From Nocardiopsis sp. CC223A (GTDB lineage Bacteria > Actinomycetota > Actinomycetes > Streptosporangiales > Streptosporangiaceae): DNA of 64,000 nt. The notes beneath the pieces were generated by a model. The model had not been told where the DNA came from, did not search any database, and saw only the letters and a program-made list of their open reading frames with translations. Shown in pieces: positions 31,894 to 40,490 of this stretch (positions within the stretch are counted from its first letter, which is position 1; the number at the start of each line of letters is the position of its first letter). The stretch covers positions 62,001-126,000 of the forward strand of contig NZ_JASFDV010000002.1 in NCBI RefSeq assembly GCF_030766825.1, in the 5' to 3' direction. The position numbers were made by a program, and so were the translations under genes.

Positions 31894-34305
31894 TTGACCC
31901 TCACCGTGACCGACTTCTTCTGCGGCGCCGGCGGATCCTCCTCCGGCGCCGTTCAGGTTCCCGGGGTGAGCGTGCGCCTGGCCGCCAACCACTGGCGGCT
32001 GGCCGTGGACACCCACAACACCAACCACCCCAGCGTCGACCACGACTGCTTCGTTGCCGGAACCCTCATCCTGACCGCCGCTGGTATGCGACCCATCGAG
32101 GAGATCCGTCCCGGAGAGCTGGTGCTCACCCACAAGGGTCGATGGCGCCCGGTGGTCCGCAAGTTCGAGAAGCAGGACAGAACAGTGATCGCCAAGGCTG
32201 CACTCCACGCAGCGGGCACCGAGGTGACACCGAACCACGAGTTCTGGACGCGGCGCACCACGCTTCGCAGTGCAGGAAACGACTACGCCCGCGAATACGG
32301 AACCCCCAGGTGGGCCCCAATCGGCGACGCGCACGTCGATCGAGTCCGCCGAGCCGGGCATCACCGCGACATGCTCGCTTTCCCGGTTGCCTTTGGAGAA
32401 CTCCCATGGTTGGAGGCTCCCGAGAAGCTGGGAGCAGACCCAGTAGCAGCGTGGTGGCTCATCGGCCGATGGCTTGGGGACGGGTCGTCGGGTAACCACA
32501 ACGGCGACGTCACGATCTGCTGTGGCCGTCACGAGACTGAAGAGCTTCGGCGGAAGATTCCCCCTCGCTGGCGTGGGCGAGAGACCAACACCGCGTATGT
32601 CTTCTACGACTACAACCGGAAACTGGCGGACTGGTTGCGTGAGCACTTCGGATCGGGAGCTGCGGGCAAAGGCATCCCCGGGTGGGCACTCACCATGCCG
32701 GAAAGTTACCGCCGGGCACTCCTGGCCGGGTACGTGTCAGCTGACGGTTCTCAGCGCGAGGGGGTCACCCGCACCTCCACCATTTCCAAAAGCTTGGCGT
32801 TGAGTGTCCGAATGCTGGCTCACTCCTTGGGCTACAAGGCTTCCCTGCACTACATCGACCGCGGCCCATCCTGCGTCATCCAGGGGCGCACCGTCACCCG
32901 CCAGCCAGTCTGGTCGGTGCACTGGAGAGAACAGCCGACCAGGCAAAACACGATGACCGATGAGCTGCACTGCTGGGCCTACGTCCAAGAGATCAGCCCT
33001 GGCCAAGAAGACGTTCCCGTCTACACCATGGAGGTGGCCGAAGACCACAGCTACGTTGCTGATGGCCTGGTCGTGAAGAACTGCGCGGACCTGTCCCAGG
33101 TCGACCCCCGCCGCTACCCGACCACCGACATCGCGTGGCTGTCACCGTCGTGCACCAACCACTCCATCGCCAAGGGCATCGCCCGCCGACTCCAACAGCC
33201 GGACCTGTTCGACGAGACCGCCGCAACCGAGGCCGCCGAACGCTCCCGGGCCACCATGTGGGACGCGATCCGGTTCGCCGAACACCACCGCTACCGGGCG
33301 CTCATCGTCGAGAACGTCGTCGACGTGTGCTCCTGGGTGCTCTGGCCCGCCTGGTGCACCGCCCTGCTGGCCCTGGGCTACGAGCACCGGGTGGTCTCGC
33401 TCAACTCCATGCACGCCGCAGCGCTGGGGCCCGCGGCCCCGCAGTCCCGCGACCGGGTGTACGTGGTGGCCTGGCGGTCCGGAGACCGCGCCCCGGACCT
33501 GGACAAGTGGATCCGCCCCACCGCCACCTGCCCCACCCACGGCCCGATCCGGGCCGTGCAGTCCTGGAAGGGCAAACGGCAGGTCGGCAAGTACCGCAGC
33601 CAGTACCTGTGGCGGTGCCCGCGCATCGAGTGCCGCCACCGCCCGGTCGAACCCGCGGTGCGGGCCGCGGCCGAGATCGTCGACTGGTCCCTGCCCGCCG
33701 AACGCATCGGCGACCGCGCCCGGCCGCTGGCCGCCAAGACCATGGCTCGCATCCGCGACGGGCTGGCCGCCTACGGGCGGCCGCTGTTGGTCCCGGTGGA
33801 AGGCCGTCAGGGGAAGAAGGCCGCCCCGGCCTGCGGGCCGCTGCGCACCCTCACGACCTGCAACGAGACCGGCCTCGCGGTGCCCCCGTTCGTTGCGGAG
33901 CTGCGGGGCGGCGGGTCCAAGCACCGGCCCCTCACCAGTCCGTTGTCCACGGTGTGTGCCTCCGGCAACCACCACGGATTGACCATCCCGGACCTGATCG
34001 CCCCCTACTACGGCACCGCCTCCCCGCGCCCCGCCGACCAGCCGCTGCCGACGGTCACCACGGTGGAACGCCACGGCCTGCTGCCCGGCGGCACCGTGGC
34101 CTCGGTCGAGGAACTGCGGTTCCGGATGCTCACCCCCGGCGAGTACGCCGCGGCCATGAGCTTCCCCGACGGCTACGTGCTGCTGGGTAACAAGCGCGAG
34201 CGGGTGCGCATGACCGGCAACGCCGTCACCCCGCCTGCGGCCCGTGACCTGGTGGCCGCCGTGGCCGAAGCCCTGGCCGGCGAAGAGATCACCCCCGCCG
34301 CCTGA
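31894..34305 (+). CDS. C5-cytosine DNA methyltransferase interrupted by an intein
   Basis: Methylates cytosine C5. The 803-residue precursor holds motif I DFFCGAGGSS near the start, a catalytic SPSCTNHS (motif IV), LIVENVVDV (motif VI), QSRDRVYVVAW (motif VIII) and GNAVTPPAARDLV (motif X). The host part is about 458 residues after splicing. I prefer TTG 31894, since AAGGAG lies at 31882-31887; GTG 31870, overlapping the clamp stop, would add eight residues. No restriction enzyme gene is adjacent, so it is an orphan and may shield the element from host restriction. Confidence 0.88.
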   Translation: MTLTVTDFFCGAGGSSSGAVQVPGVSVRLAANHWRLAVDTHNTNHPSVDHDCFVAGTLILTAAGMRPIEEIRPGELVLTHKGRWRPVVRKFEKQDRTVIAKAALHAAGTEVTPNHEFWTRRTTLRSAGNDYAREYGTPRWAPIGDAHVDRVRRAGHHRDMLAFPVAFGELPWLEAPEKLGADPVAAWWLIGRWLGDGSSGNHNGDVTICCGRHETEELRRKIPPRWRGRETNTAYVFYDYNRKLADWLREHFGSGAAGKGIPGWALTMPESYRRALLAGYVSADGSQREGVTRTSTISKSLALSVRMLAHSLGYKASLHYIDRGPSCVIQGRTVTRQPVWSVHWREQPTRQNTMTDELHCWAYVQEISPGQEDVPVYTMEVAEDHSYVADGLVVKNCADLSQVDPRRYPTTDIAWLSPSCTNHSIAKGIARRLQQPDLFDETAATEAAERSRATMWDAIRFAEHHRYRALIVENVVDVCSWVLWPAWCTALLALGYEHRVVSLNSMHAAALGPAAPQSRDRVYVVAWRSGDRAPDLDKWIRPTATCPTHGPIRAVQSWKGKRQVGKYRSQYLWRCPRIECRHRPVEPAVRAAAEIVDWSLPAERIGDRARPLAAKTMARIRDGLAAYGRPLLVPVEGRQGKKAAPACGPLRTLTTCNETGLAVPPFVAELRGGGSKHRPLTSPLSTVCASGNHHGLTIPDLIAPYYGTASPRPADQPLPTVTTVERHGLLPGGTVASVEELRFRMLTPGEYAAAMSFPDGYVLLGNKRERVRMTGNAVTPPAARDLVAAVAEALAGEEITPAA
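32047..33081 (+). other. In-frame LAGLIDADG-type intein (345 residues)
   Basis: Starts with C1 in CFVAGTLILTAAGMRPIEEI (splice block A), has the block B TPNH, two endonuclease motifs WLIGRWLGDGSS and LLAGYVSADGSQ (DOD/LAGLIDADG pair), and block F VPVYTMEVAEDHSYVADGL. It ends in KN before the +1 Cys of the extein; the usual penultimate His is Lys. The insertion lies between methyltransferase motifs I and IV. The homing endonuclease seems intact. Confidence 0.9.
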
Positions 34306-34493
34306 CCGGCACGCCCGCCCGGGTGCTCGCTCTGCCCGCCAGCCCGCCCACACCGGGCGGTCTGGCGGGCGGAGGGTCCGCCCGGGCCACCACCGGACCG
34401 TATCGGTCCGGCCCGGACCAGAACGGCCCGCCCCGGCTCTGACCAAGGACCTCGGGGCGGGCCGACCCCTTACAACGAAGGAGTTCCACCAGT
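34306..34493. other. Hairpin-rich spacer
   Basis: No gene seen. It holds several strong inverted repeats, including CCGGACCG...CGGTCCGG around 34,400 and GGCCCGCCCCG facing CGGGGCGGGCC further on. Confidence 0.5.
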
Positions 34494-34919
34494 ATGACCG
34501 CCGAACTGATCGAGGGCCTGCGCAACTGGGCTGAGGGCTACACCGCCCCGCTGGCAGCCGTGAACCTGCTCATCGACCACAACGTGTGGCTGCGGCGCAC
34601 CGACTTCGTAAGCCGGTGCGTCCACCAGGTCCCCGACTCGGAGCTGTTCGAGCCCGACCGCCCCTTGGCGTGCATCGACTGGAACAAGGCCGCCAAGGCC
34701 CTGAACCGGCAGGCCTTCCCCGCCTCCTCCTCCGAGGTCGCCGTCCTGAGCATCGCCGTGTCCCTGGCTGAGGACCACCCGGTGAAGCTGCGGGACGCCC
34801 TGGTCGGCATGGACGCGACCACCACGGCCGCGGTGCTCACCGCGATCATCGCCGCCACCGGTCACCACGACCGCATCACCCTCACCCTGGCCGCCCGCAA
34901 CCGGCCCGACTGGCTCTGA
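34494..34919 (+). CDS. Hypothetical protein
   Basis: A 141-residue soluble, mostly helical protein from ATG 34494, with AACGAAGGAG upstream. I do not recognise it. The C-terminal half is helical and Ala/Thr-rich. It stands alone between two hairpin-rich spacers, in the replication half of the element. Confidence 0.6.
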   Translation: MTAELIEGLRNWAEGYTAPLAAVNLLIDHNVWLRRTDFVSRCVHQVPDSELFEPDRPLACIDWNKAAKALNRQAFPASSSEVAVLSIAVSLAEDHPVKLRDALVGMDATTTAAVLTAIIAATGHHDRITLTLAARNRPDWL

Positions 34920-35101
34920 CCGCACCACCCCAGGGGCGAGCCGTCACAACCGTGGCGGCCCGCCCCTTGCCCTTGATGGGTGGTCCCGAGAACCACCGCC
35001 GAATCCGCCGGGGCCGGTCACAGCCTGGCCGGTCCCGTGCCTTGTCCTTTCTGTAGCACCACCCGACCCGAGGAAGCTCTTGTGAGCACCGGGAGGCCCC
35101 C

Positions 35102-36088
35102 ATGAACGCCTTCAAGCCCATCGACTACGCCCTGGCCGCCGCCCGCCGCGGCTGGCCGGTCTTCCCCCTCACCCCGAACAGCAAGAAACCCCCGCTGGTC
35201 AAGGACTGGGAACGCGCGGCCACCACCGACCCGGCCCGCATCCACGCCTGGTGGCGGCAGTGGCCCGCGGCGAACTACGGCATCGCCACCGGCCCCGCGG
35301 GCCTGGTCGTGATCGACCTCGACACCCCCAAGCCCGGACAGGCCCCGCCCGCGACGTGGGCGCTGCCCGGGGTGGTCGACGGTGCCGATGTGCTGGCGGT
35401 GCGGGCCGAACAGGCCGGGGAACCGCTGCCGCTGGACACCTTCACCGTCCGCACTCGCCGGGGCGGCACCCACCTGTACTTCACCCACCCCCACGACGGG
35501 CCGAAGCTGGGCAACACCAGCGGCGACCAGGGCGCCGGGCTCGGATGGCTGATCGACACCCGCGCCCACGGCGGCTACGTCGTCGGCCCCGGGTGCCCCG
35601 TCACCGCACCCGACGGCAACGGCACCTACGAAGTCACCCACCGCGAAGATCCCGCACCGCTGCCCTGGTGGATTCATAGGCGCCTGCTCCGCAGGCCCGA
35701 CTCCCAGGAGAAGCCGACCACCAGCTCCCGCCCCACCCCGGGGCTCGCAACCGGTGGCCTGTCGGCGATCCTCACCGACGACCGGCGCCGTGCCGCCTAC
35801 GTGCGGGCCGCGGTCAAGGGGGAGCTAGCCAGGGTTCGGGACGCCGCTCCCGGGACGCGCAACGAGAACCTCTACATCGCCGCCGCCTCGCTCGGTCAGC
35901 TGGCCCGCGAAGGCCTGCTCGATGCCGACTGGGTCGCCGACGCGCTGCGCAACGCCGCCCTGGATGCCAACACCGCAGGTGACCCAAATCCGGTGCGGGA
36001 GATCGAGGCCACCATCCGCTCCGGACTCGCCAAAGGCCTCCGGGAGCCCCGCCGCACCACCCCACGCCCAGGAAGGACGGCCGCGTAG
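35102..36088 (+). CDS. Bifunctional primase-polymerase (PrimPol)
   Basis: A 328-residue archaeo-eukaryotic-type PrimPol. The N-terminal domain has the metal-binding VIDLDTP (D72, D74), the later GGTHLYF (H124) and the usual opening YALAAARRGWPVFPLTPNSK with the DWERAATTDPARI stretch. It primes and extends DNA; together with the following ATPase it replaces RepSA in AICEs of this class. The ATG of the next gene follows the stop directly, so they are one unit. Confidence 0.88.
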   Translation: MNAFKPIDYALAAARRGWPVFPLTPNSKKPPLVKDWERAATTDPARIHAWWRQWPAANYGIATGPAGLVVIDLDTPKPGQAPPATWALPGVVDGADVLAVRAEQAGEPLPLDTFTVRTRRGGTHLYFTHPHDGPKLGNTSGDQGAGLGWLIDTRAHGGYVVGPGCPVTAPDGNGTYEVTHREDPAPLPWWIHRRLLRRPDSQEKPTTSSRPTPGLATGGLSAILTDDRRRAAYVRAAVKGELARVRDAAPGTRNENLYIAAASLGQLAREGLLDADWVADALRNAALDANTAGDPNPVREIEATIRSGLAKGLREPRRTTPRPGRTAA

Positions 36089-37837
36089 ATGAGCGGGAAC
36101 AGCGACGAGAAGAAGCCCTCCCAGGCCACCCTGCTGATCGAGATGGCCGACCGGCACGTCAACGTGGTGGCCGGCCCCGGCGGCAAGGCCTACGCCGTTC
36201 GGCGGGGCGGACCCCAGATCGCGTTCCCGCTGCTGCGCAAGGACGGCCTGCGGGTCCAACTCGCCCGCCAGTACTACGACGAGCACCATTCCGTTCCCTC
36301 GCAGTCGGCCCTCACCGACGCCATCGCGGTGTTGGAGGGCCGGGCGGTGGACCAGGAACCGCAGAAGATCAACCTGCGGCTGACCACCCACCGCACCGAA
36401 GCGGGTGCCCAGGTCGTCATCGACCTGGGCACCCCCGACGGGCGGTGCGTGGTCGTCGGCTCCGACGGATGGCAGGTCCGCGAACGGAGCCCGGTGCTGT
36501 TCCGGCGCACCAAGCTGACCAGCCCCATGTCCGACCCCGGCCCGGCCGGGCACACCGACCAGGGCCTGGCCGCCCTGCGAGGGCTACTCAACGTCGACGA
36601 GAGCGCGTTCCGGCTCATAGTCGGATGGCTGGTCTCCGGGCTGCTCCCGGACATCCCGCACCCGATCCTGGCCGGGAAGGGCGAACAGGGCACCGGCAAG
36701 TCCACCGCACTGGAGATGCTGGTCAACCTGGTCGACCCCTCACCAGCCGCGCTACGGTCCCTGCCCAAGGACATCAAGACGTGGGCGACCGTCGCCACGG
36801 CGAGTTGGGCGGTGTGCCTGGACAACGTCTCAGCCATCCCCATGTGGCTGTCGGACACCCTGTGCAAGGCCGTCACCGGCGACAGCCTGGTCGACCGGGC
36901 CCTGTACAGCGACGACGACGTGTCCGTGCTGTCCTTTCAGCGGCTGCTCGCGCTGACCAGTATCGACACCGGAGCCCTGGCCTCGGACCTGTCCGAGCGG
37001 ATGCTCGCCGTGGAGTTCCTGCCCATCAAGCGCAGCGAGCGCCGACCCGTCGCCGAGATCAAGGCGGCCTTCGACCAGTCAGCGCCCGCCATCCGGGCCG
37101 CGCTGTTCGACCTGCTGTGCCAGGTGCTGGCCACCCTGCCCGACATCCGTCTGGCCGAATCGCCGCGCATGGCCGACTTCGCGCACGTCCTCGGAGCCCT
37201 GGACAGAGTCATGGGCTGGGAGACCCTGGCCACCTACCTGGCCGCTTCCCAGGTCACCACCGCCGACCTGCTCGATGCCAAGCCGTTCACGTCCGCGGTG
37301 GCCGACTTCGTCGACCAGCACGGCACCTGGACCGGATCGGTCAGCCAGCTCTTGGACCTGGTGGCCGTCCCCGATCCGCGGCCCCGCTCCTGGCCGGTGG
37401 ACGCCACCCGTGCCTCCGGCCAGCTCAAGCGGGACGCCCCGGTGCTGCGGTCCATCGGCATCACCGTGACCGAGGCCGGGCGCTCCGCCGACCGGCAGCG
37501 CCGTCAGCTCTACGCCTTCACCGCCCACCGCATCGCCGAGGCCGCCCCGGCGGGAGCTGCGGAGGCTGGTGCGGAGTCTGCCGGAGGCTCAGCCTCCGCA
37601 CCAGCATCCGCACATTCGGCCAGTTCAGAACAGGTGATGGAGGCTGCGGACCCTGCGGAGGCTGGGTTCCCCCAACTCTCTGAAAACCCTCAGGAGCCTG
37701 TGGAGACCGGCCCCTGCATCCGCTGCAGCGCCGCCTTCCGCCGGTTCGAGGCCACCACCCACCCCAAGGTGTGCACCTCCTGCGCCCATCACGCGAGGCG
37801 CACCTACGAACCCGCTCACGAAGCGGCCCCGGCCTGA
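36089..37837 (+). CDS. Replication ATPase/helicase of the AICE PrimPol module
   Basis: A 582-residue P-loop ATPase. Walker A is GEQGTGKST at 198-206, Walker B is AVCLDN around D245, and the RALYSDDDVSVLSFQR and DLSERMLAVEFLP stretches fit the viral-type helicases paired with PrimPols. The C terminus has an Ala/Glu/Ser linker and a zinc finger CIRCS...CTSC. The linker codes for several exact GCGGAGGCT/AGCCTCCGC motifs, the same 9-mer as in the attL arm, so an origin-like site may lie inside the gene. Confidence 0.78.
   Translation: MSGNSDEKKPSQATLLIEMADRHVNVVAGPGGKAYAVRRGGPQIAFPLLRKDGLRVQLARQYYDEHHSVPSQSALTDAIAVLEGRAVDQEPQKINLRLTTHRTEAGAQVVIDLGTPDGRCVVVGSDGWQVRERSPVLFRRTKLTSPMSDPGPAGHTDQGLAALRGLLNVDESAFRLIVGWLVSGLLPDIPHPILAGKGEQGTGKSTALEMLVNLVDPSPAALRSLPKDIKTWATVATASWAVCLDNVSAIPMWLSDTLCKAVTGDSLVDRALYSDDDVSVLSFQRLLALTSIDTGALASDLSERMLAVEFLPIKRSERRPVAEIKAAFDQSAPAIRAALFDLLCQVLATLPDIRLAESPRMADFAHVLGALDRVMGWETLATYLAASQVTTADLLDAKPFTSAVADFVDQHGTWTGSVSQLLDLVAVPDPRPRSWPVDATRASGQLKRDAPVLRSIGITVTEAGRSADRQRRQLYAFTAHRIAEAAPAGAAEAGAESAGGSASAPASAHSASSEQVMEAADPAEAGFPQLSENPQEPVETGPCIRCSAAFRRFEATTHPKVCTSCAHHARRTYEPAHEAAPA
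37559..37663. repeat. GCGGAGGCT repeats inside the ATPase gene
   Basis: Exact copies at 37559-37567 and 37655-37663 and an inverted copy AGCCTCCGC at 37591-37599, plus several one-mismatch copies. GGAGGCT-C-AGCCTCC at 37583-37597 is a perfect hairpin. Possible initiator or integrase sites, or a side effect of an Ala/Glu-rich linker. Confidence 0.55.
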
Positions 37838-37896
37838 TGCCTACCAAGCCCTGGCCGGGGCCGCCCAACCCAACCCGAAGGAGAGGCACCACCAGC

Positions 37897-38082
37897 ATGG
37901 CCCATGACCGCAAACCCCGTCCGGAGTTGGCCAAGGTCCGCGTGATCGGACCGCCCGACATCGTCGACCGGGTGGTCGACGCGATCACCACCGCCCTGCC
38001 GGCCATCGACCCCTCCGAGCCCTACCCCAGCCGCAAGAACCCCGGCCACGTCCGCGTCTACCTGGAGGTCACCCCCGAATGA
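37897..38082 (+). CDS. Small hypothetical protein before xis
   Basis: A 61-residue protein from ATG 37897 with GAAGGAGAG upstream. Its stop overlaps the xis start by four bases (ATGA). Coupling to xis suggests a part in excision or its control, but nothing in the sequence shows a function. Confidence 0.6.
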   Translation: MAHDRKPRPELAKVRVIGPPDIVDRVVDAITTALPAIDPSEPYPSRKNPGHVRVYLEVTPE

Positions 38083-38285
38083 GCACCGGAACGCGCACCG
38101 ACCGGCCCAACTCCTTCCTCACCGTGCGGGAGGTCTGCGAGGAACTCCGCATCTCCCGCAGCACCTGGGACCGCATGGTCCGCCTTGGACAGGTCCCCAA
38201 GATGAAGCGGATGGGCGGTCGCCGCGGCGAGATCCGCATCCGCCGGAGCTGGCTCGACGCCTGGCTGGAAGAGGGCGGCGCCTGA
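38079..38285 (+). CDS. xis: Excisionase (MerR-type winged helix)
   Basis: A 68-residue DNA-binding protein. The helix-turn-helix LTVREVCEELRISRSTWDRM and the following wing with basic residues MKRMGGRRGEIRI are typical AICE/phage excisionase. It guides integrase to excision at attL/attR. Its stop base is shared with the int start, so the pair is translated together. Confidence 0.88.
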   Translation: MSTGTRTDRPNSFLTVREVCEELRISRSTWDRMVRLGQVPKMKRMGGRRGEIRIRRSWLDAWLEEGGA

Positions 38286-39685
38286 TGCCCATGACCTATG
38301 ACGTGCAGTTCTACAAGGTCCGGGACCGAGGAAAGGGTGCCCGGCCCTACCAGGCGCGATGGCGCACGGCGGAGAGGGTCCACCCCCGGTCCTTCCTCAC
38401 CGCCGAACTCGCCGCGAACTGGATGTCGGAGCTGCGGGAGGCCGCCCGCAAGGGCGAGATGTTCGATGTCGAGACCGGCCTGCCCCAGACCAAGCTCCGC
38501 CAGCTCCGGGACGTCTCCTGGTTCACCCACGCCCGCGAGTACGTGGCCGAGCGCTGGCCCGGCATGGCGGGGAACACCCGGGTGAGCACCATGGAGGCCC
38601 TGACCGCGGTCACCCCCGTCCTGGTGCACGACACCCCGGGCACGCCGGATGCCGACTCCCTCCGCCGGGCGCTTCGCGACTGGGGCTTCCGGATGGAGCG
38701 CGACGGCTCGGGGGAGTGGGTCTTCCCCGAGCCGCCTCCCCCGGCCCGGGAGGTGTTCGCCTGGCTGGAGAAGGCCTCCATCCCGGTGAGCGAGGTCGCC
38801 GACACCCGACACCTGGGGGCCGCCGTGCGCGCGTGCGGCCGCCTGCTCGATGGGGGAGAGGCCGCGGCCGACTACTTCAGCCGCCGCCGGCGCGGCTTCT
38901 CGGCCGTGCTCGGCCACGCCGTGCTGCTCAAGCGGCTCTCGGAGAACCCGCTGGGGAAGAGGGACCTGCCCACGGACTGGCGGCCGCCGAAGGCGGAGGA
39001 GGAGGTGGACCCCCGCTCGATCGGGAACCCGGTGAGGGTCCGGCAGACGCTCGCGATGGTGAGCTACGTCGGCCGCCGCCAGGGGCCTCGGTTCGCCGCC
39101 TGGTTCGGCTGCATGTACTACGGGATGATGCGCCCCCAAGAGGTCGCCAACCTCCGCCGCTCCGGCTGCGAGCTGCCCGCCCAGGGCTGGGGCAAGCTCA
39201 CCTTCTCCGAGAGCTCGCCGGCCCCGGGGAAGAAGTGGACGGACTCCGGGGCCTCGCACGAGGAGCGGGGCCTGAAGGGCCGCAAGAAGGGGAAGGGCCG
39301 GGGGAAGCGCCCGTCCCGGACCGTGCCCATCCCGCCCGCGCTGGTGGCCCTGCTGCGGGAGCACATCGAGCGCTACGGCGCCGGGCCGGACGGGCGGCTG
39401 TTCCGGAGCGAGCGGGACAACCCCATCCAGCCCTCCACCTACTGGCGGGTGTGGGACCGGACCCGTCGGCTGGCGATGACGCCGGAGGAGTACGAGGGGC
39501 TGCTGCTGAAGCGCCCCTACGACCTGCGGCACGCCGGGATCACCTACCGGCTCAACTCCGGGGTCCCGGCGACCCAGGTGGCCAAGTGGGCCGGGAACAG
39601 CGTTGAGGTGCTGCAACGGGTCTATGCGCAGGTGTGGACGCAGATGGACGAGGTGTGGATCGACCGGATGGGCGATCACAGGTGA
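38285..39685 (+). CDS. int: Tyrosine recombinase (integrase) of the element
   Basis: A 466-residue site-specific recombinase. Catalytic residues visible are Arg283 in GMMRPQEVANLRR, Arg415 in RPYDLRHAG, Trp435 in VAKWAGNS (the H/W position) and nucleophile Tyr447 in RVYAQVW. The first box II residue, often His, is Tyr412 here, as in other AICE integrases. It ends 229 bp from attR and the tRNA-Arg gene, its target. ATG 38285 shares a base with the xis stop. Confidence 0.93.
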   Translation: MPMTYDVQFYKVRDRGKGARPYQARWRTAERVHPRSFLTAELAANWMSELREAARKGEMFDVETGLPQTKLRQLRDVSWFTHAREYVAERWPGMAGNTRVSTMEALTAVTPVLVHDTPGTPDADSLRRALRDWGFRMERDGSGEWVFPEPPPPAREVFAWLEKASIPVSEVADTRHLGAAVRACGRLLDGGEAAADYFSRRRRGFSAVLGHAVLLKRLSENPLGKRDLPTDWRPPKAEEEVDPRSIGNPVRVRQTLAMVSYVGRRQGPRFAAWFGCMYYGMMRPQEVANLRRSGCELPAQGWGKLTFSESSPAPGKKWTDSGASHEERGLKGRKKGKGRGKRPSRTVPIPPALVALLREHIERYGAGPDGRLFRSERDNPIQPSTYWRVWDRTRRLAMTPEEYEGLLLKRPYDLRHAGITYRLNSGVPATQVAKWAGNSVEVLQRVYAQVWTQMDEVWIDRMGDHR

Positions 39686-39713
39686 CCCGGATCACATGCT
39701 GATGAAGCGCCAA

Positions 39714-39754
39714 GGGCGGGGGCTCCGAGTGCTTTCGGAGCCCCCGCCCTTTTT
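39714..39754 (+). terminator. Terminator downstream of int
   Basis: Perfect 15-bp stem GGGCGGGGGCTCCGA (39714-39728) / 39735-39749 and TTTTT. Near-identical in sequence to the hairpin outside attL at 16600-16639. Confidence 0.88.
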
Positions 39755-39914
39755 GTCGTTTATGCCCGGTCCACCGGTGGTCCACAGGCGGTCCACGAGT
39801 GGTCCACAGAAGCTCGGTGAACGTGCTGCACGATGACGTGTCCTGACATACGAAGAGACGCCGCCCACCAGGTGTCTTGCCTGGTCAGCGCGGCGTCTGT
39901 CGTGGTCGGTGTTC
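39755..39914. other. Int-side attachment arm
   Basis: No gene. It has GGTCCAC repeated four times (around 39769, 39779, 39790 and 39801), probably arm sites for integrase, and is the part that resembles 16,640-16,778. Confidence 0.55.
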
Positions 39915-39962
39915 TGTGCCCCCTGCAGGATTCGAACCTGCGCACACGGCTCCGGAGGCCGT
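39915..39962. repeat. attR, right 48-bp attachment repeat
   Basis: Identical to attL. It covers the 3' half of the tRNA-Arg gene, which stays intact because the element brought its own copy of this half. Confidence 0.93.
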
Positions 39963-39988
39963 TGCTCTATCCCCTGAGCTAAGGGGGC
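39917..39988 (-). tRNA. tRNA-Arg (anticodon CCG)
   Basis: Read on the minus strand, GCCCCCT pairs with AGGGGGC as acceptor stem, the D-arm is GCTC..GAGC, the anticodon arm is ACGGC-CTCCGGA-GCCGT with anticodon CCG, and the T-arm has GGTTCGAATCC. The CCA end is not encoded. CGG is a major arginine codon in such high-GC genomes. Confidence 0.95.
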
Positions 39989-40106
39989 TGGCTTGCGTGA
40001 ACAACTGTAGCAGGGGCTCCGCGCGCTTCGTCCACCCGTTTGGCGCGCGCGGCGGATCCCCCGATTCCGGTGGTGCGGCCCGCCCCCGCGGCGGTAATGT
40101 CGCGCC

Positions 40107-40490
40107 GTGAACGCCTTGCCCGCACGGGTTCTCGTCGTCGAGGACGACGACGTGATCCGGGAACTGATCCGCCTCAACCTCGAACTGGAGGGGTTCGAGG
40201 TGTTCACCGCCGTGGACGGGCAGGACTGCCTCGACCGGGTCGGCCACATCGACCCGCACGTGGTCACCCTCGACGTGATGATGCCCCGGCTGGACGGCTG
40301 GACGACCGCGGAGCGGTTGCGCGCCGATGAACGGACACGGACGCTGCCCATCGTGCTGGTCACCGCGCGCACCCAGGAGGAGGACGTGCGGCGGGGCGAC
40401 CGGATCGGGGTGGACGCCTACGTCACCAAGCCGTTCGACCCCGACGCGCTCATCGATGTCATCCGCGGCCTGCTCGGGGGGCGCGGGTGA
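40107..40490 (+). CDS. Single-domain response regulator
   Basis: A 127-residue stand-alone CheY-like receiver: acidic pocket VVEDDD, phosphoacceptor Asp in TLDVMMPRLDGW, Thr in VLVTAR and Lys in YVTKPFDPD. There is no output domain and no kinase nearby. It ends by overlapping the next gene (GTGA), so the two are co-translated; that pairing with an ArgS-like protein is common in actinobacteria but unexplained. Confidence 0.88.
   Translation: MNALPARVLVVEDDDVIRELIRLNLELEGFEVFTAVDGQDCLDRVGHIDPHVVTLDVMMPRLDGWTTAERLRADERTRTLPIVLVTARTQEEDVRRGDRIGVDAYVTKPFDPDALIDVIRGLLGGRG

Larger units (their letters stand above)
16779..39962. mobile_element. Actinomycete integrative and conjugative element (AICE) in tRNA-Arg(CCG)
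   Basis: The element is bounded by a perfect 48-bp direct repeat made of the 3' part of the tRNA-Arg gene. It has the full AICE set: tyrosine integrase and excisionase next to the tRNA, a PrimPol plus ATPase replication module, a TraB/FtsK double-strand DNA translocase with Spd-like membrane proteins, and a GntR repressor of the KorSA type. Cargo includes purC, a WhiB protein, a sliding clamp, an intein-split methyltransferase, an AT-rich zinc-motif protein and a CRISPR unit. The layout resembles pSAM2-like elements. Confidence 0.92.
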
